From assembly GCF_026212465.1 (NCBI RefSeq), contig NC_080055.1, positions 24,394,291 through 24,458,290 of the forward strand: a stretch of DNA of 64,000 bases. Direction: 5' to 3'. Source of the stretch: Amaranthus tricolor. Its lineage: Eukaryota; Streptophyta; Magnoliopsida; Caryophyllales; Amaranthaceae. Below the pieces are notes generated by a model that saw only the letters and a program-made list of their open reading frames with translations, searched no databases and was not told the origin of the DNA. Position numbers and translations under genes: made by a program. Shown in pieces: positions 37,601 to 48,557 of the stretch (its first letter is position 1; every line of letters starts with the position of its first letter).

Positions 37601-38786
37601 TCAAAATTCTGATATGGTTAGAAAACTTCATTCTTAATCACTTAATTTTGGATCAGTGGAGACTATATTATAAAAATGTCAAGTCAGGAGCTTAGACACC
37701 TTCTCAGTTCTGATGAAAGATGGTTCCCAAGTTGAGTAACATATGTTATCTGCAATCCAGGGACCTCTAACATCCAATTGCTCAACACTTCTCAAAACTT
37801 TCAAAACACATCTAAGCATTTTCAAAATTTAAGCTATATTATCCTAGCTACTAATGGAATTTAATTTAATTTGCCCTTCCAAATGTAGTGGTAGTGTTAA
37901 CTTTGGAAAAATCTACACAAAATATCACCCTTCAATTCATAAAAACGAGCAACTTCTATGAACAGATCAAATCAAACCGCTGAGAAAAGAAAATAGAAAA
38001 ACATACTGCAAGGACACCAAAAACTTTCATGAGAAAAGAACCAGCTGCCTTCAATTTATCTGGGCTTTTTCCACTTGACGCCAACTCCCTATCAGCCTAA
38101 AATCACAATTTCAAAGTATCAATGTAACAATCAACAGAACAGTAGTACAGTACTGCCACATTTATTCTAATGCATCAACAGTTAAGAGTTCATGTTATTC
38201 CTACCCTCTCCGCAATAACCCTAATCTCATAAGCAACCACGTATAATGCTTCTAATGCCCACGCAGACTCCCAATTCCGAAATTCCTGTATAAAGGCACT
38301 AAACACAATAACCAATTCAAAATTACAACCCCAAATTCAATCTTGAACTAAAATTAAAAAGCAAAAAAGTACAATAAACAATTACTTGGAAAATTTCTCG
38401 TAGGAATTATAAGCATCAACCAACTGACCAAGCTTGTAACACTGTAAAGCGCGAAGTAGGGGTGATAACATTTCACTTGATTGTCTGATTAACCTACTAA
38501 CATCCTGCAAGATTCAAACCAAAGGAAAATTGAGATTTTTCCATCAAGCTATAAAATTGGAGTGTATAAGCGGATCAAATTCGAAATTAGAGTAAAACCC
38601 TAGAATGGAAAAAAAGACCTGGAAAACATTTAGAGCGTCGGCAACGGCGAGGAGTTTGGTATTACCGGAAGAGAGAGAAAGAAGGCGACGAAGAGAAGCT
38701 CCATCTTGAGTAGCAATGGCGTCGGAGAAGTTGTTAAGGTAGTCTGTAATTTTTCTGTGCGCTTCGCCCATGCTTATGTACGCCAT
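31687..38786 (-). CDS. THP1: THP1, PCI-domain subunit of TREX-2, 13 exons, 407 aa
   Basis: Plant orthologue of yeast Thp1/human PCID2. It binds SAC3 in the TREX-2 complex at nuclear pores and helps mRNA export. Exons, minus strand: 38786-38619, 38504-38386, 38298-38205, 38096-38007, 36519-36454, 36222-36133, 36034-35978, 34104-34043, 33200-33113, 32533-32457, 32369-32295, 32000-31895, 31818-31687 (TAA 31687-31689). All introns are GT-AG; the frame closes at 1224 nt. The N-terminus MAYISMGEAHRKITDYLN, the central AFIQEFRNWESAWALEALY and the PCI/winged-helix part near the C-terminus (YLVLEKLELQVYRRLLKK, KSKVVVLSKQDPFPKLNG) match the Arabidopsis THP1/EER5 family, as does the length (about 410 aa). 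No lesion. It shares a 1.45-kb divergent promoter region with the phosphodiesterase gene at 40241. Confidence 0.96.
33404..33639. mobile_element. PIF/Harbinger-type MITE, 236 bp
   Basis: Left GGTTGCGTTTAGAAAC and right complement TGCTGTGTTTGGGAAC are imperfect inverted repeats flanked by TAA (33401-33403, 33640-33642). It is in THP1 intron 8. Confidence 0.7.
36730..37268. mobile_element. decayed hAT-type element
   Basis: The left end 'tagggatgggcatgac' matches the intact hAT element at 340; the right end 'gccatgttcatagct' is a mutated inverted copy. Inside are 'gacccaaacc' and 'ggtctaggtaggtcc' blocks like the ggaccc-rich subterminal repeats of that element. No target duplication remains. 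It is in THP1 intron 4. Confidence 0.55.
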
Positions 38787-39482
38787 TTTTTTCTTCCTCT
38801 TTAACTCTTTGTTATGAGTTTAGAGAAAATGAAGCAATAAGAAATTAGGACTTGGGATTGGGAGTAGACGAGTAGTACTAACACTAGTATTCAAGAGTTA
38901 TTAGACTAAGTCAGCTTTTTATGCTATTTTTAGTGGTCGTTATATTTATGTTTTAAAAATTAATATTAATAATTTAATTTTTTATCTATTTATGGTAAAT
39001 AATGACACATTTAAATTATTTTTTGATAAATCAACATTTCAACCACCCTTTAATTTGTCAATATTCATTTCCCATGTTTTCAAATATAAATTCTTCCACC
39101 CATCCTCCCTGGTTTCTTTTGATGTAGTATCAAAGAGAAAGGGACGGTTTTAAAAAGTATTTTCGCTTTAAAATACTTGTACTAAATATATTTTTGTGTA
39201 ATTTAATGTATTTGTCGCATTTTTGATATTTAGAGTTATAAATAACTAAAAATTATAAAAATTTAATATTATGAAAATATACGACGAAACGAATAAAATA
39301 AGATCTCACATGACTATATTTTTTTCTCGTATAATAGTCGAAATATGTAAATTATCATAGGATAAATATTGCAAAAGTTAGTTTGGTGCAAGCAATATGA
39401 AAAAAAGAAAGTATAAATTTTTTATAAGAAATAAAAAGAGAGATTAAAGTATGTAGATAAAGTTTAAAAAAATTATAATATA

Positions 39483-39882
39483 ATCCCTCCTATTCTTTCC
39501 ACTAGCCCCATCTTTTTTTAATTATTCAGTAGTCACTCTTCATTTGCATTTAGTTCTTAATCTATAAGTTAAAACATAGTCATTTAGGATCTTACTTAAT
39601 TCGTCTCAATACAAGGATTGTTATTATTAGCTTTTTATAATATTTAATTAAGAACAATTATAGATATTACACAAATTCTAGTGAGAGACAGTTTCTTTAA
39701 AAACCATCTCCAATTGAGTTGGCCTATTAGGGAAAATGTAGAGTAAGAGTAGGCAATAAGTTTTAATGGATTGGGCTTGGGAGACCGTCTCTCAGGAGAA
39801 TGGTTGTAGATATTAAGGGTTAAAATGTTATTTCGGCAAGTGTGAAAAACTAAACGAGACTAATAACTTGAATAGGAGGGGG
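39483..39882. mobile_element. Stowaway-type MITE carrying a nested insertion
   Basis: Ends ATCCCTCCTATTC and its inverted counterpart (complement CCCCCTCCTATTC) are flanked by TA (39481-39482, 39883-39884). The interior is interrupted by the element at 39670-39806. Interior blocks ('aagttaaaacatagtcat') match the Stowaway at 47714-47973. Confidence 0.8.
39670..39806. mobile_element. 137-bp MITE nested in a Stowaway, 9-bp target duplication
   Basis: Inverted ends CACAAATTCTAGTGAGAGAC and CAACCATTCTCCTGAGAGAC (complement) are flanked by a perfect 9-bp duplication tagatatta (39661-39669, 39807-39815). A 9-bp duplication points to a Mutator-type transposase. The gagacggtctc motif links it to other small elements in the window. 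Confidence 0.85.
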
Positions 39883-40240
39883 TATAAATGAGATGAAAAC
39901 AAAGTAGCGAATATGACTTGTGAGACTTTAAGATTAGACTTTTAAGATGAGACTTTGAAGATAAAAAAGTCTCATTACTTATTTGACATGTTAGAAAATT
40001 AAACTTTTTTTTAAGACAAAATCACGTTTTTTTCCTCAAATTCCACATACAAAATAACCCCAAGTCTATTTCTAAAAATGGAAATAATGTAAATAAAAGG
40101 AAGAACCAAAATGGGAAATGTGATGATTAATGAGGGGGAGGCACTGGGGAGGGAGGAAGTAGTCTTTCCTCTTCTTCATCCATTGCAAAGTCTCCTCCAT
40201 TAATCCAACTTTCAATAAATTCACGCAATCATAATCAACA

Positions 40241-41701
40241 ATGGAATTAAATTCCCATTCATCAAATTTCTACACAACAAAACACATCCCACTTAATCAA
40301 GAACAAGAACATGATCACCCAAATTCCAAAACTTCACTTCTATCCTTCAACACAGATTCATCTTCTTCATCAAATTCCATTTTCTCTAACAAATTCATCT
40401 TCATTATTCTTCTCTTAACAACCTCCATTTCTCTCATTACAGCTTTCTCTTTTGCCTTCCTTTTTTTCTCCTCAAAACCCCAATCCACCATTCACACAAC
40501 AATTCGCCCTCAATCGAAACTTTCTCATCCTGTAGTTATCTTAATTTCCTCAGATGGGTTTCGATTTGGGTACCAATTTAAAACCCTAACCCCCAATATT
40601 GATCGATTAATAGAAAATGGAACTGAAGCTGAACTGGGTTTAATTCCAGTTTTCCCCACCTTAACTTTCCCTAATCATTACTCGATTGTTACAGGATTAT
40701 ACCCTTCTTATCATGGGATTATCAATAATCATTTTATTGATCCTGAAACAGGTGATAAATTCACAATGTCTAGTCATGAATCTAAGTGGTGGCTTGGTGA
40801 ACCCTTATGGGAGACTGTTTCAAAGCATGGGAAGAAAGCTGCTACATATTTCTGGCCTGGTTCTGAGGTGAGAAAAACTTCTTGGACTTGTCCTGTTGAT
40901 TATTGTATGAAATATAATGAATCTGTGCCTTTTGAGGATCGTGTTGATACTATTGTTGGTTATTTTGATTTGCCTATTGATGAAATTCCTGTATTTATGA
41001 CCTTATATTTTGAGGACCCGGATCATCAGGGCCATCAATTTGGCCCTGATGATCCGGAGATCACGAATGCGATTGTTAGGATTGATGAGATGATTGGGAG
41101 ATTGATTCTAGGGTTAGAGAAAACAGGGGTGTTTGAGGATGTTCATATTATTATGGTTGGTGATCATGGGATGGTTGGTACTTGTGATAAGAAGTTGATT
41201 TTTTTAGACGATTTAGCTTCTTGGGTTGAAATTCCTTCAAATTGGGTTCAATCTTATACACCATTGCTTGCGATTCGCCCTCCAATGGAGTTTTCTCCAT
41301 TGGAGGTCGTAAAGAAGATGAATGAAGGGTTGCAATCAGGGAAAGTTGAGAATGGAAAGCATTTGAGGGTTTATCGTAAGGAAGATCTTCCTACTAGACT
41401 TCATTATGTTGATAGTAATAGGATTCCACCTATAATTGGTCTTCTTGAAGAGGGTTTTAAGGTAGAACAAAAGAAATCAAACCAAAAGGAATGTGGAGGT
41501 GCTCATGGGTATGATAATGCATTGTTTTCTATGAGGACTATTTTCATAGGCCATGGCCCTCGATTCGCTCGAGGAAGACGGGTGCCATCGTTCGAAAATG
41601 TGCAAATCTATAACTTGATCACTTCCATTCTAAACATTAAAGGAGCCCCAAATAATGGTACTTCTTCATTTCCTAACTCTATCCTCTTACATGATGCGTA
41701 G
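40241..41701 (+). CDS. ectonucleotide pyrophosphatase/phosphodiesterase (NPP), 486 aa
   Basis: Intronless. Type II membrane enzyme expected to hydrolyse nucleotide pyrophosphate or phosphodiester bonds outside the cytosol. Residues 1-50 are a polar cytoplasmic tail and 51-77 a single membrane anchor (FIFIILLLTTSISLITAF). The alkaline-phosphatase-fold catalytic domain follows. Expected two-metal site residues are present: Asp105 (SSDGFR), nucleophile Thr142 (PTLTFPNH), Asp261 and His265 (DPDHQGH), Asp308 and His309 (GDHGM), His422 (AHGYDN). The start ATG has a good context (caacaATGG). Length and order are normal for plant NPPs. Substrate unknown; plant relatives act on nucleotide sugars or NTPs. 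Its promoter is shared with THP1. Confidence 0.95.
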   Translation: MELNSHSSNFYTTKHIPLNQEQEHDHPNSKTSLLSFNTDSSSSSNSIFSNKFIFIILLLTTSISLITAFSFAFLFFSSKPQSTIHTTIRPQSKLSHPVVILISSDGFRFGYQFKTLTPNIDRLIENGTEAELGLIPVFPTLTFPNHYSIVTGLYPSYHGIINNHFIDPETGDKFTMSSHESKWWLGEPLWETVSKHGKKAATYFWPGSEVRKTSWTCPVDYCMKYNESVPFEDRVDTIVGYFDLPIDEIPVFMTLYFEDPDHQGHQFGPDDPEITNAIVRIDEMIGRLILGLEKTGVFEDVHIIMVGDHGMVGTCDKKLIFLDDLASWVEIPSNWVQSYTPLLAIRPPMEFSPLEVVKKMNEGLQSGKVENGKHLRVYRKEDLPTRLHYVDSNRIPPIIGLLEEGFKVEQKKSNQKECGGAHGYDNALFSMRTIFIGHGPRFARGRRVPSFENVQIYNLITSILNIKGAPNNGTSSFPNSILLHDA

Positions 41702-41766
41702 AATCAGTGTTGTGACTTGTGAGTTCATGTAAAGGGAACAAGGCACCAGTGTAACATTATTTGCCA

Positions 41767-41885
41767 GTTAATTCGCTTTTTGAATTCGCAATTTGCTCAA
41801 AATGATCATAAAATAGCTCAAAATCGATCATAATTCGCTTATGTTAATTTGCGATTCGTAAGGAGATTAATGAATGATGTGACAC
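41767..41885. repeat. dispersed palindromic repeat, copy 2
   Basis: 'tttttgaattcgcaatttg' and 'gttaatttgcgattcg' form a near palindrome, followed by 'tgtgacactgg'. It matches 28016-28125 and lies in the likely 3' UTR of the NPP gene. Confidence 0.5.
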
Positions 41886-42671
41886 TGGGAACAACCATTA
41901 TGATGTTTTTAAGGTTTTGTGAATACTTGTTTCAACCTATATTTTGTATGTTCATCCAAGCAACGTTTGATTGCAAAATATTTTTTTACAACCCAGGATG
42001 GTTCTTCACTCATTTTATTGTATCATGATCTGACAAAGTTTATGTAAAAGTAAAACTTTATCTTACTGCATTCTTCAAGATTTTGAATTGGATTAGATAA
42101 TAAAAGGTAATTTATTCTTTGATGTTATAATGATTGGCAAAGCCAGAAATTTAAATTAAGGGGGCCAAATATGCGACAAGCAAAATAATTATGGTAGAAT
42201 GACTCGTATATTAGCAAAATATTTTCATAAAAACAAGTAGAAATTCGATGTTATAGTGTATAATATGAGTATAGCACTTATATGGATTGTTAGCCACTGG
42301 TTATCGATAAATTTGGGCTTGTATACAAGACTCCTACTGGAGGAGAGTTGACTGCATACAAATCCGATGAAGTTCCATTCTAAAATCAATTGGTATTAGG
42401 AGTAGCCATCAAGTTTATATATTTTACTCAACCTCTCTTTAATTATTCGATGTAGGATTATATGTGGGTTATTTTTACTAACAGTTATGATACATGTCAA
42501 GTGGATGGCCAGATGATTTTTGATAGATTGTGTAGTAAAGCAATAGCTTATTGCTAACTTTTACCCTCCCAAAATGAACCTGAATACCTACTACTAGAGA
42601 ATCATTATTCCCTTCTGTGATATGGCTATGATCTCAGCATTTATTGAGCTTGTCTATTGCTTCTAATGTGT

Positions 42672-42852
42672 AACTAGAGGTGTTTAAAATAAACTTGATG
42701 ATCCGATATTTACACAACCTTATAATCAAACCGTATTTTAACCTCACTTTATTAAAGGATTTACCATACCAACGTGAACACAAGATCTGATTTTGAATCG
42801 ACTTGAAACACCTCATCTGATATCGATCTGATAACCCAAATAAACACCTCTA
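42672..42852. mobile_element. small MITE of the gggtcg family, about 180 bp
   Basis: GAGGTGTTTAAAATAAAC on the left and GAGGTGTTTATTTGGGTTAT (complement) on the right are inverted ends, with TA on each side. Related or decayed copies: 16016-16235, 23341-23511, 24525-24670, 46890-47010, 48434-48530. Confidence 0.55.
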
Positions 42853-43068
42853 TACTTAACGAGTATGTTTCACAACAATAGTTGTAGTCGTCAAAGCACT
42901 CGATGTATGTCATTCAGTCTGCAAAAATTTTTTGAGAAAACGTGTTTTGTTAGGACATTTCTTATTTACTGGGGAATGGGAGTAAGAGCACACGAGGCTT
43001 GTATAATTTTGTAGTGATCAATCCACTCTGCGATTGATCTTGAAATTTGCAAGTATATTAGAATGTTA

Positions 43069-43308
43069 CTCTTTCAGTTTCTTTTACTTTGAGTTTCTTT
43101 TAGTTTGTTCCACTTATTTTATTATTTTTTTTTGACAATGATTTCGCTTTCTTTCTTTTAATCTCACTCACAAAATTATTATCTCTTTATTTTTATCAAT
43201 CATTTCTATCATTTATTTGATTTTTTGTCTTATTCTCCAACCCAATTATTCTATCCACTAAATTTCTCTTCAAATATTTTTGGTACATTCTCATAGGGAT
43301 GGAGAGAG
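43069..43308. mobile_element. Stowaway-type MITE, 240 bp
   Basis: Left CTCTTTCAGTTTCTT and right complement CTCTCTCCATCCC, flanked by TA (43067-43068, 43309-43310). The ends are diverged but the interior is typical. Confidence 0.65.
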
Positions 43309-43310
43309 TA

Positions 43311-43390
43311 TCATCATCATCATCATACCCAATATCCCACTCGAAAACAGGGTTTAGTTGAGGGAAGGTAGCAAACAATTCATAATCGTA
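43311..43390 (-). mobile_element. LINE (RTE-like) 3' end fragment
   Basis: On the minus strand 'gagtgggatattgggtatg' runs into (ATG)n, like the copies at 22350 and 60640. It starts right at the TA flank of the neighbouring Stowaway. Confidence 0.45.
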
Positions 43391-44509
43391 CTCCCTTTAC
43401 ATGGATAACTAGAGGAATTCGATTGATTTTACCCCAAACAATAAGAGCCAAGCATAAATAGGATATGAGCAACAATGTTGTCTCAAGAGTATAACTACTT
43501 ATAGAAAAAAACAGCACAAGTAAAAATTAGATCTAAAAAAATGAAAAATAAAATAATATAAATAATTTAATAAATAAAATAAAAATAAAAAATTACCAAT
43601 AATAATCTAACTTTTTCCTTTTTTGACACAATAGTCACACTTATTGAATATGAGCAATGGGCTTACATATAATGAAATAGGAAAGCAAATTGATATACCA
43701 AACCAATGCCAACACGCTTACATAAAGATTGGTATATTTATCAAATGGGGGTGCTGCAATACTAGAAAAGTAAGTACTTTTTTCTGAAAAAGTGAGAAAA
43801 GAACTCACATATCGAAGGTGATTGGGTGTTTAATTCATTATTTGACGTGTTTATGATAACCTACCATTGCACAATAGTTACCAAAATATGACAGGTAAAT
43901 TATAAAAATTAATATAAAATTATGTGGTAAAAAAGAATAGGAGAGAGATATTTAGGAAGGCATATACCAATTATTATAGATGCTTTAAATAATCTCAATT
44001 TTAGAGTCACTTAACAAAAAATATTGTTACTTAAATGAAACTTGTTAACTATTTTTTAAAAACCAAAAAATACAAATAAAATTTAAAAATACTAGAAATT
44101 ATGAGTAAAATAAAAAAATATTAGAAGAAAACCCACTTCCCTCCCTTCATCTCGAACCCAACTTGAACCACTAAAACTCACTCACGAAACAAATGGGCAG
44201 AGGAGGACGATGGGGCTCGCAAAATGGAGGGAGGCAACGTTGCTTGATGGTTGGGTTAGGGTTACAAACAGTGATGGGCACGATTTGAGAGGATAGGGTG
44301 GGAATATTGTAAGCAATAGGGTCACAATAATAGGTACTCGTGGGAGAGGGGGCTGAGGTGGGCACTAGCTAATGAAAGGTAGGAAACGGTAGGGGGTTGG
44401 GGGAGTGGAAGGGTGGCAGTGATGGAAGAGCAATCTCATCGGAGTAGACGGGTGGCAGTGGGGTAGGGGAGGAAAAGGAGTAGTAGTGGTGCAGGATGAA
44501 CTAGGAAGA

Positions 44510-44511
<2 letters not shown>

Positions 44512-44543
<32 letters not shown>
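44512..44543. repeat. T32 homopolymer
   Basis: An uninterrupted run of 32 T on the plus strand. It may be the poly(A) tail of a minus-strand retrosequence, but no recognisable source gene lies beside it. Confidence 0.9.
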
Positions 44544-44545
<2 letters not shown>

Positions 44546-45349
44546 AACTTGATCAATTGGTAACCCTGATTTAGCCTAAGTAAAAACCCCTTAAAGTTGG
44601 GACTATACATGGTTATTAAATAGATTATATTATTATAAAAAAATGAGGAAAAAAATGAATTATTATAGGTAATTTTTTCCAAAAAAAAATTAAGAAAATA
44701 CAAATACGATAATAAAGAATGATATTATCATATCATTTTGAAGAAGAAATTTCTCAGTAGAAAATGACACAAACAAATTAAGATCTTAGATGATGAAGTT
44801 ACTAGTGTTTTACTTTAGTATAACTATAAATTAAACACTTTATTTAATTCTCATTCATATTTATCTGATTTAACATCATCTATAAAAATTAAATGTTTTT
44901 TTAAAGTTTCTTAGATTGTTATGAACTATAAGTTGATTTATTTTTAGCAAATATATCTAACAGGTAAATTATTTAAAAATAAATAATATTGAATTTTTTT
45001 TTGGCGGATCAAGCAAAGTTTAATTTATTATTAACAATTTTCCATTCTCTTAATAACATCCACTAAAAAAACATTTATAGTCTCTTGGATTCATAATATT
45101 GATTAATTACATTTGACTTTTTTGTACAAATTTCAAATATAATTCGAGATTTAATGTATTTAAAAATACTTCATAGAAAATTATAAAATATATATATTCA
45201 AACTCTAATAATCGAGATGAACGTAACAAAATCTCACATTAACATATTTTTTAATTTATTTATATTTATGAAAAAATCATGTTTTGATTTTCACTCTGCT
45301 TGTATGAAAATTTTAAAATATAAGTTTGAATAAGTTTTTAAATAGGCTA

Positions 45350-45445
45350 GAATTGAGTTTTGTCTCAGTTGGAAAACAAATACCATTTTCTAAGAAAAGT
45401 CGTAGGATATGAGTTCGATTCTGATTAAGATGAGATCCGATTTTC
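45350..45445 (+). repeat. tRNA-derived SINE fragment upstream of PRA1-F
   Basis: 'gtctcagttggaaaac' (A-box-like) and 'gagttcgattctg' (B-box-like) are 40 nt apart, as in a tRNA head. It lies about 170-260 bp before the PRA1-F start codon, so within its likely promoter. Confidence 0.55.
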
Positions 45446-45611
45446 TTAAAATATATTTTAAATAAAAGATTATTGTTTTGTTTCTCAAATTTTCTACAAC
45501 AATTCGTCGATTCCCATTTCCTTTTCCCACTGCAACCGCCAACCCCCAGATCCACCTCCACCAAAACACCTCCCATCCGCCATTAACAAACCTTAGAGTT
45601 CTTCCCCCCAA

Positions 45612-46241
45612 ATGACGACTTACGGAACAATACCCACTTCCCAATCTCCAGACCCTCCATTAACAAACTTCGAATTCATCTCACGCGCTAAAAACAAGAT
45701 TCAATCAACTCTCACATCTCGTCGTCCATGGAACCTCTTCTTTTCTCTTTCCTCTCTATCTCTCCCTTCATCCATTAACGAATCCCTTCTTCGAATGAAA
45801 ACAAACCTCTCTTTTTTCCGCATGAACTACGCCATAATCGCTCTTATAATCCTCTTCACCTCTCTCTTATGGCACCCAGTTTCTCTCATCGTCTTTCTCA
45901 TAACAATGTCTGCTTGGCTTTTCCTCTACTTCCTCCGTGATTCCCCTTTAATTCTTCTAGGTCGTAGTGTCGATGATAAGATTGTCCTCGCTTTTCTCGC
46001 TGCTTTAACAATTGGGTTTCTGCTTTTCACTGATGTTACAACAAATATCGTGGCGGCCATATCGATTTCTTTGGGGGTTATTTTGTTGCACGGGACGTTT
46101 AGAATGACGGAGGATCTGCCATTAATGGGTGGATTTGAGGATGAGAGTGGTACACGGGTTTCATATACCCGTACTACTGGTGGATTGGGTGAACGCCTTC
46201 CGTTAAAAGATACGGCGTCGTCTTCTTTCTCGGCGTCATGA
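45612..46241 (+). CDS. PRA1F: PRA1-F family protein (prenylated Rab acceptor), 209 aa
   Basis: Intronless. PRA1 proteins are small endomembrane proteins that bind prenylated Rab GTPases and affect ER-Golgi-endosome traffic. The N-terminus MTTYGTIPTS and the following SRAKNKIQSTL are typical of the plant F subgroup. The core RMKTNLSFFRMNYAIIAL (about 61-78) precedes two hydrophobic double-pass blocks (about 73-107 and 123-161) separated by the charged linker LRDSP...VDDK. The C-terminal tail has the acidic MTEDLPLMGGFEDE. Length fits plant PRA1s (180-240 aa). Single-exon structure is usual for the family. Confidence 0.94.
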   Translation: MTTYGTIPTSQSPDPPLTNFEFISRAKNKIQSTLTSRRPWNLFFSLSSLSLPSSINESLLRMKTNLSFFRMNYAIIALIILFTSLLWHPVSLIVFLITMSAWLFLYFLRDSPLILLGRSVDDKIVLAFLAALTIGFLLFTDVTTNIVAAISISLGVILLHGTFRMTEDLPLMGGFEDESGTRVSYTRTTGGLGERLPLKDTASSSFSAS

Positions 46242-47713
46242 TTGAACCTTCTTCTCGGCGTGTAATCTGAAATTGTAATGTTTCATGTAAGTTTACTTTC
46301 TTTACTTGCTTCAATTTCTGCTACTGATTTGTGCAATTGTCAATTTTTTTAGGGAGATATAGGTAATGTAATTTCGATTCCCTTTATTTTTTCTGGTTCG
46401 AAATTTTGATTTGTATGTTGAATTACTGAGGGCAATTTGGAAATGATTTTTGCCTAATTTGATTTGTATGAAATTCGGTTGTTGGTTTAGTTTGATTGCT
46501 TTTGTTGAGAACTCAATCTATCATCATCGGCCCTTATTTCAATCGGGCCAACGATTTGTAGTTTTTTGATCTGAAATTATAATGCACTTTCTAATTACGT
46601 GAAGTTGCATATTATGTTTGTTACCATTAGGTTTTTGGAAATAATTTTTTTTTCAGCTTTATTAGTAATTAGTGTAAGGTTGCCCACATTCGAAATTCAC
46701 AAATCTCATCTTAGGCGGGAGCCACATATTGACATTAGGATAATGAAATGGTCAATGGTTCATGGTTGTATACTCTTATAGTTTTATATATCGTGCTTAC
46801 AAATGCTATGATCTGGGTGGTCTTGAGAGAGGTAGATGACGATAAACCATAGGAATTTCCTTCAAAGGAGAATAATGACCTAATACTAAAGTCTTCAAAA
46901 CAGATTCAACGATCCGACATTTAGCCGATCAAATCAACGTGGACATAAGACCTGATTTTGAACCGACACAAAACACCTAAGCTGAAATCAATCCGATGAC
47001 CTGTATGACATAAACCTAATGAAATGGATATAACAATCATGAAGATACGAATAATAACTTTCAGAAAGAAAACTACTGATGATTTAGGACAAATTCAAAA
47101 ACTGTTATTAGGATCAACGCTCTAACATCATTGTTATTGGTTTTTAAAATTTATTTAGGTAACTCTCGTCCTTTGAGATTAAGACTTTAAATTGTCGTGT
47201 AGAAGATAGTAACCGGTGGAAGCTTCTACATAACTAGGTCTGTGAACATCTCTAGATTGGTAAAATTATTTCTACTTTGGTTCTTCAGCCTAAGCAATGT
47301 GAGTTTTTGTAGGAGATAGCTCATTTCTCTTCCTACGCCTTTGTTATAATGCCAGTAAAGAACCATCCCATTCCCCGTTCATGTTCAGGCAGAGTTACAT
47401 AACTTTACTTTTATTAGTGATAACAAAGAAACGAATTAATAATATTGGCAAGGCGAAATAAAAATTGATAGAATTTTTTAAAGGTCCTGTGTAAGTTTAA
47501 AAATTAGGATATTTTAATAATTACTTTTATATTTAAACACTTGACGTATATTATATAATTTAATATTTGAGACCTTTAATTTTTTAGGATCATGTGCGGT
47601 AAAACATGTTAAACATACTCAGAACCTCTTTAAATATTGGTAATGTTTGGTTTAATTATTAATGTCTTAGGTTGTCAGTTATGTCCATGACTCCCGTGCA
47701 ATGTACTTTTATA

Positions 47714-47973
47714 CTCCCTCCTATTCAGCTTAGGTGTCCCATTTACTTTTGAGACACTGTTTATTTATCACTCTTAAATTGCATTTTATTATTAATCTAT
47801 AAGTTAAAACATAGTCATGTGAGATCTTATTTGATTCGTTTTGATGTAAAGATTATTAATATCAACTTTTTATAATTTTTATTTATACATAACTCGATTT
47901 ATTAAGGATTAAATAAGTACATTGGATAGAGTGCATAAAGTAAATGGGACACTTAAAGATGGATAGGAGGGAC
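47714..47973. mobile_element. Stowaway-type MITE, 260 bp
   Basis: CTCCCTCCTATTCAGC on the left and GTCCCTCCTATCC (complement) on the right, flanked by TA (47712-47713, 47974-47975). Only 10 bp separate it from the next Stowaway. Confidence 0.85.
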
Positions 47974-47983
47974 TATATTGCTA

Positions 47984-48257
47984 CTCCCTCTTTCACGGGA
48001 AATTTGCCCATTTGTTTATAGTATGTCCAATTAAATTTTTTTTTGTATTTTTAGTTATAGTTCATATTATTTCTTTAATTCAAGTTTGTCTTGCTTGAAT
48101 TTTTTCTTTGGTAATAATATTATTTTTTAATCTCATGCATAAACGTATTCTCTCATTTTTCCACTTATCTATGTGTTGTTTTATTCTATTAATTACTTTA
48201 ATTTAAAATTAATATTATACCAAATATAAAGGTGTATTATTCATGGGATAGGTGGAG
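47984..48257. mobile_element. Stowaway-type MITE, 274 bp
   Basis: CTCCCTCTTTCACGGG and CTCCACCTATCCCATG (complement), flanked by TA (47982-47983, 48258-48259). Its interior differs from its neighbour, so it is a different subfamily rather than a tandem duplicate. Confidence 0.75.
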
Positions 48258-48557
48258 TACTAGTTTAGATTGATATAGTTGGTGATGAAAGGGAATTGTC
48301 GGCGGCAAATGTAGATGAAATTGTTGTCATGTAACTTAAATGCTTGTCGTCTTGCTCTTGCATTATGCTTTATTTGATCATTTTGGAAGGGAAAAGAGGA
48401 AGGAAAAGGAAGAGAAGAGAAATAGAAGGTAAAGGTGTTCAGTTGGGTCGTCGGGTCAATTTTTAGTTAAATGTTTCAGGTCGGTTTAAAATCGAGTCGT
48501 CAGATAAATATCAAGTTGTCATGTCTATTTAGAAAGCAAAGTCTTGCTTTAGGAGGA

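Larger units (their letters stand above)
38787..40240. promoter_or_regulatory. divergent promoter region THP1 / NPP, with nested MITEs
   Basis: 1454 bp between two start codons pointing apart, so it must hold both promoters. A Stowaway MITE (39483-39882) with a smaller MITE inside it occupies its middle. A CT-rich tract just before 40241 is the likely NPP 5' UTR. I cannot assign a TATA box with confidence. Confidence 0.6.
41702..45611. other. intergenic, several MITEs
   Basis: No gene seen. Contents: the NPP 3' UTR with a dispersed palindromic repeat (41767-41885), a small gggtcg-type MITE (42672-42852), a Stowaway (43069-43308) directly followed by a minus-strand LINE 3' end (43311-43390), a purine/pyrimidine-biased block (44140-44510), a T32 homopolymer (44512-44543) and a SINE fragment (45350-45445) just upstream of the PRA1 gene. 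Confidence 0.6.

Noticed and set aside
42118..42200. Block 'aagggggccaaatatgcg' resembling a common plant repeat edge
   Set aside because: I could not find a partner end or target duplication, so no element is called.
44365..44703. 112-codon minus-strand frame with a poly-Lys block
   Set aside because: The Lys run is the T32 homopolymer; the remainder is low-complexity Pro/Thr sequence.
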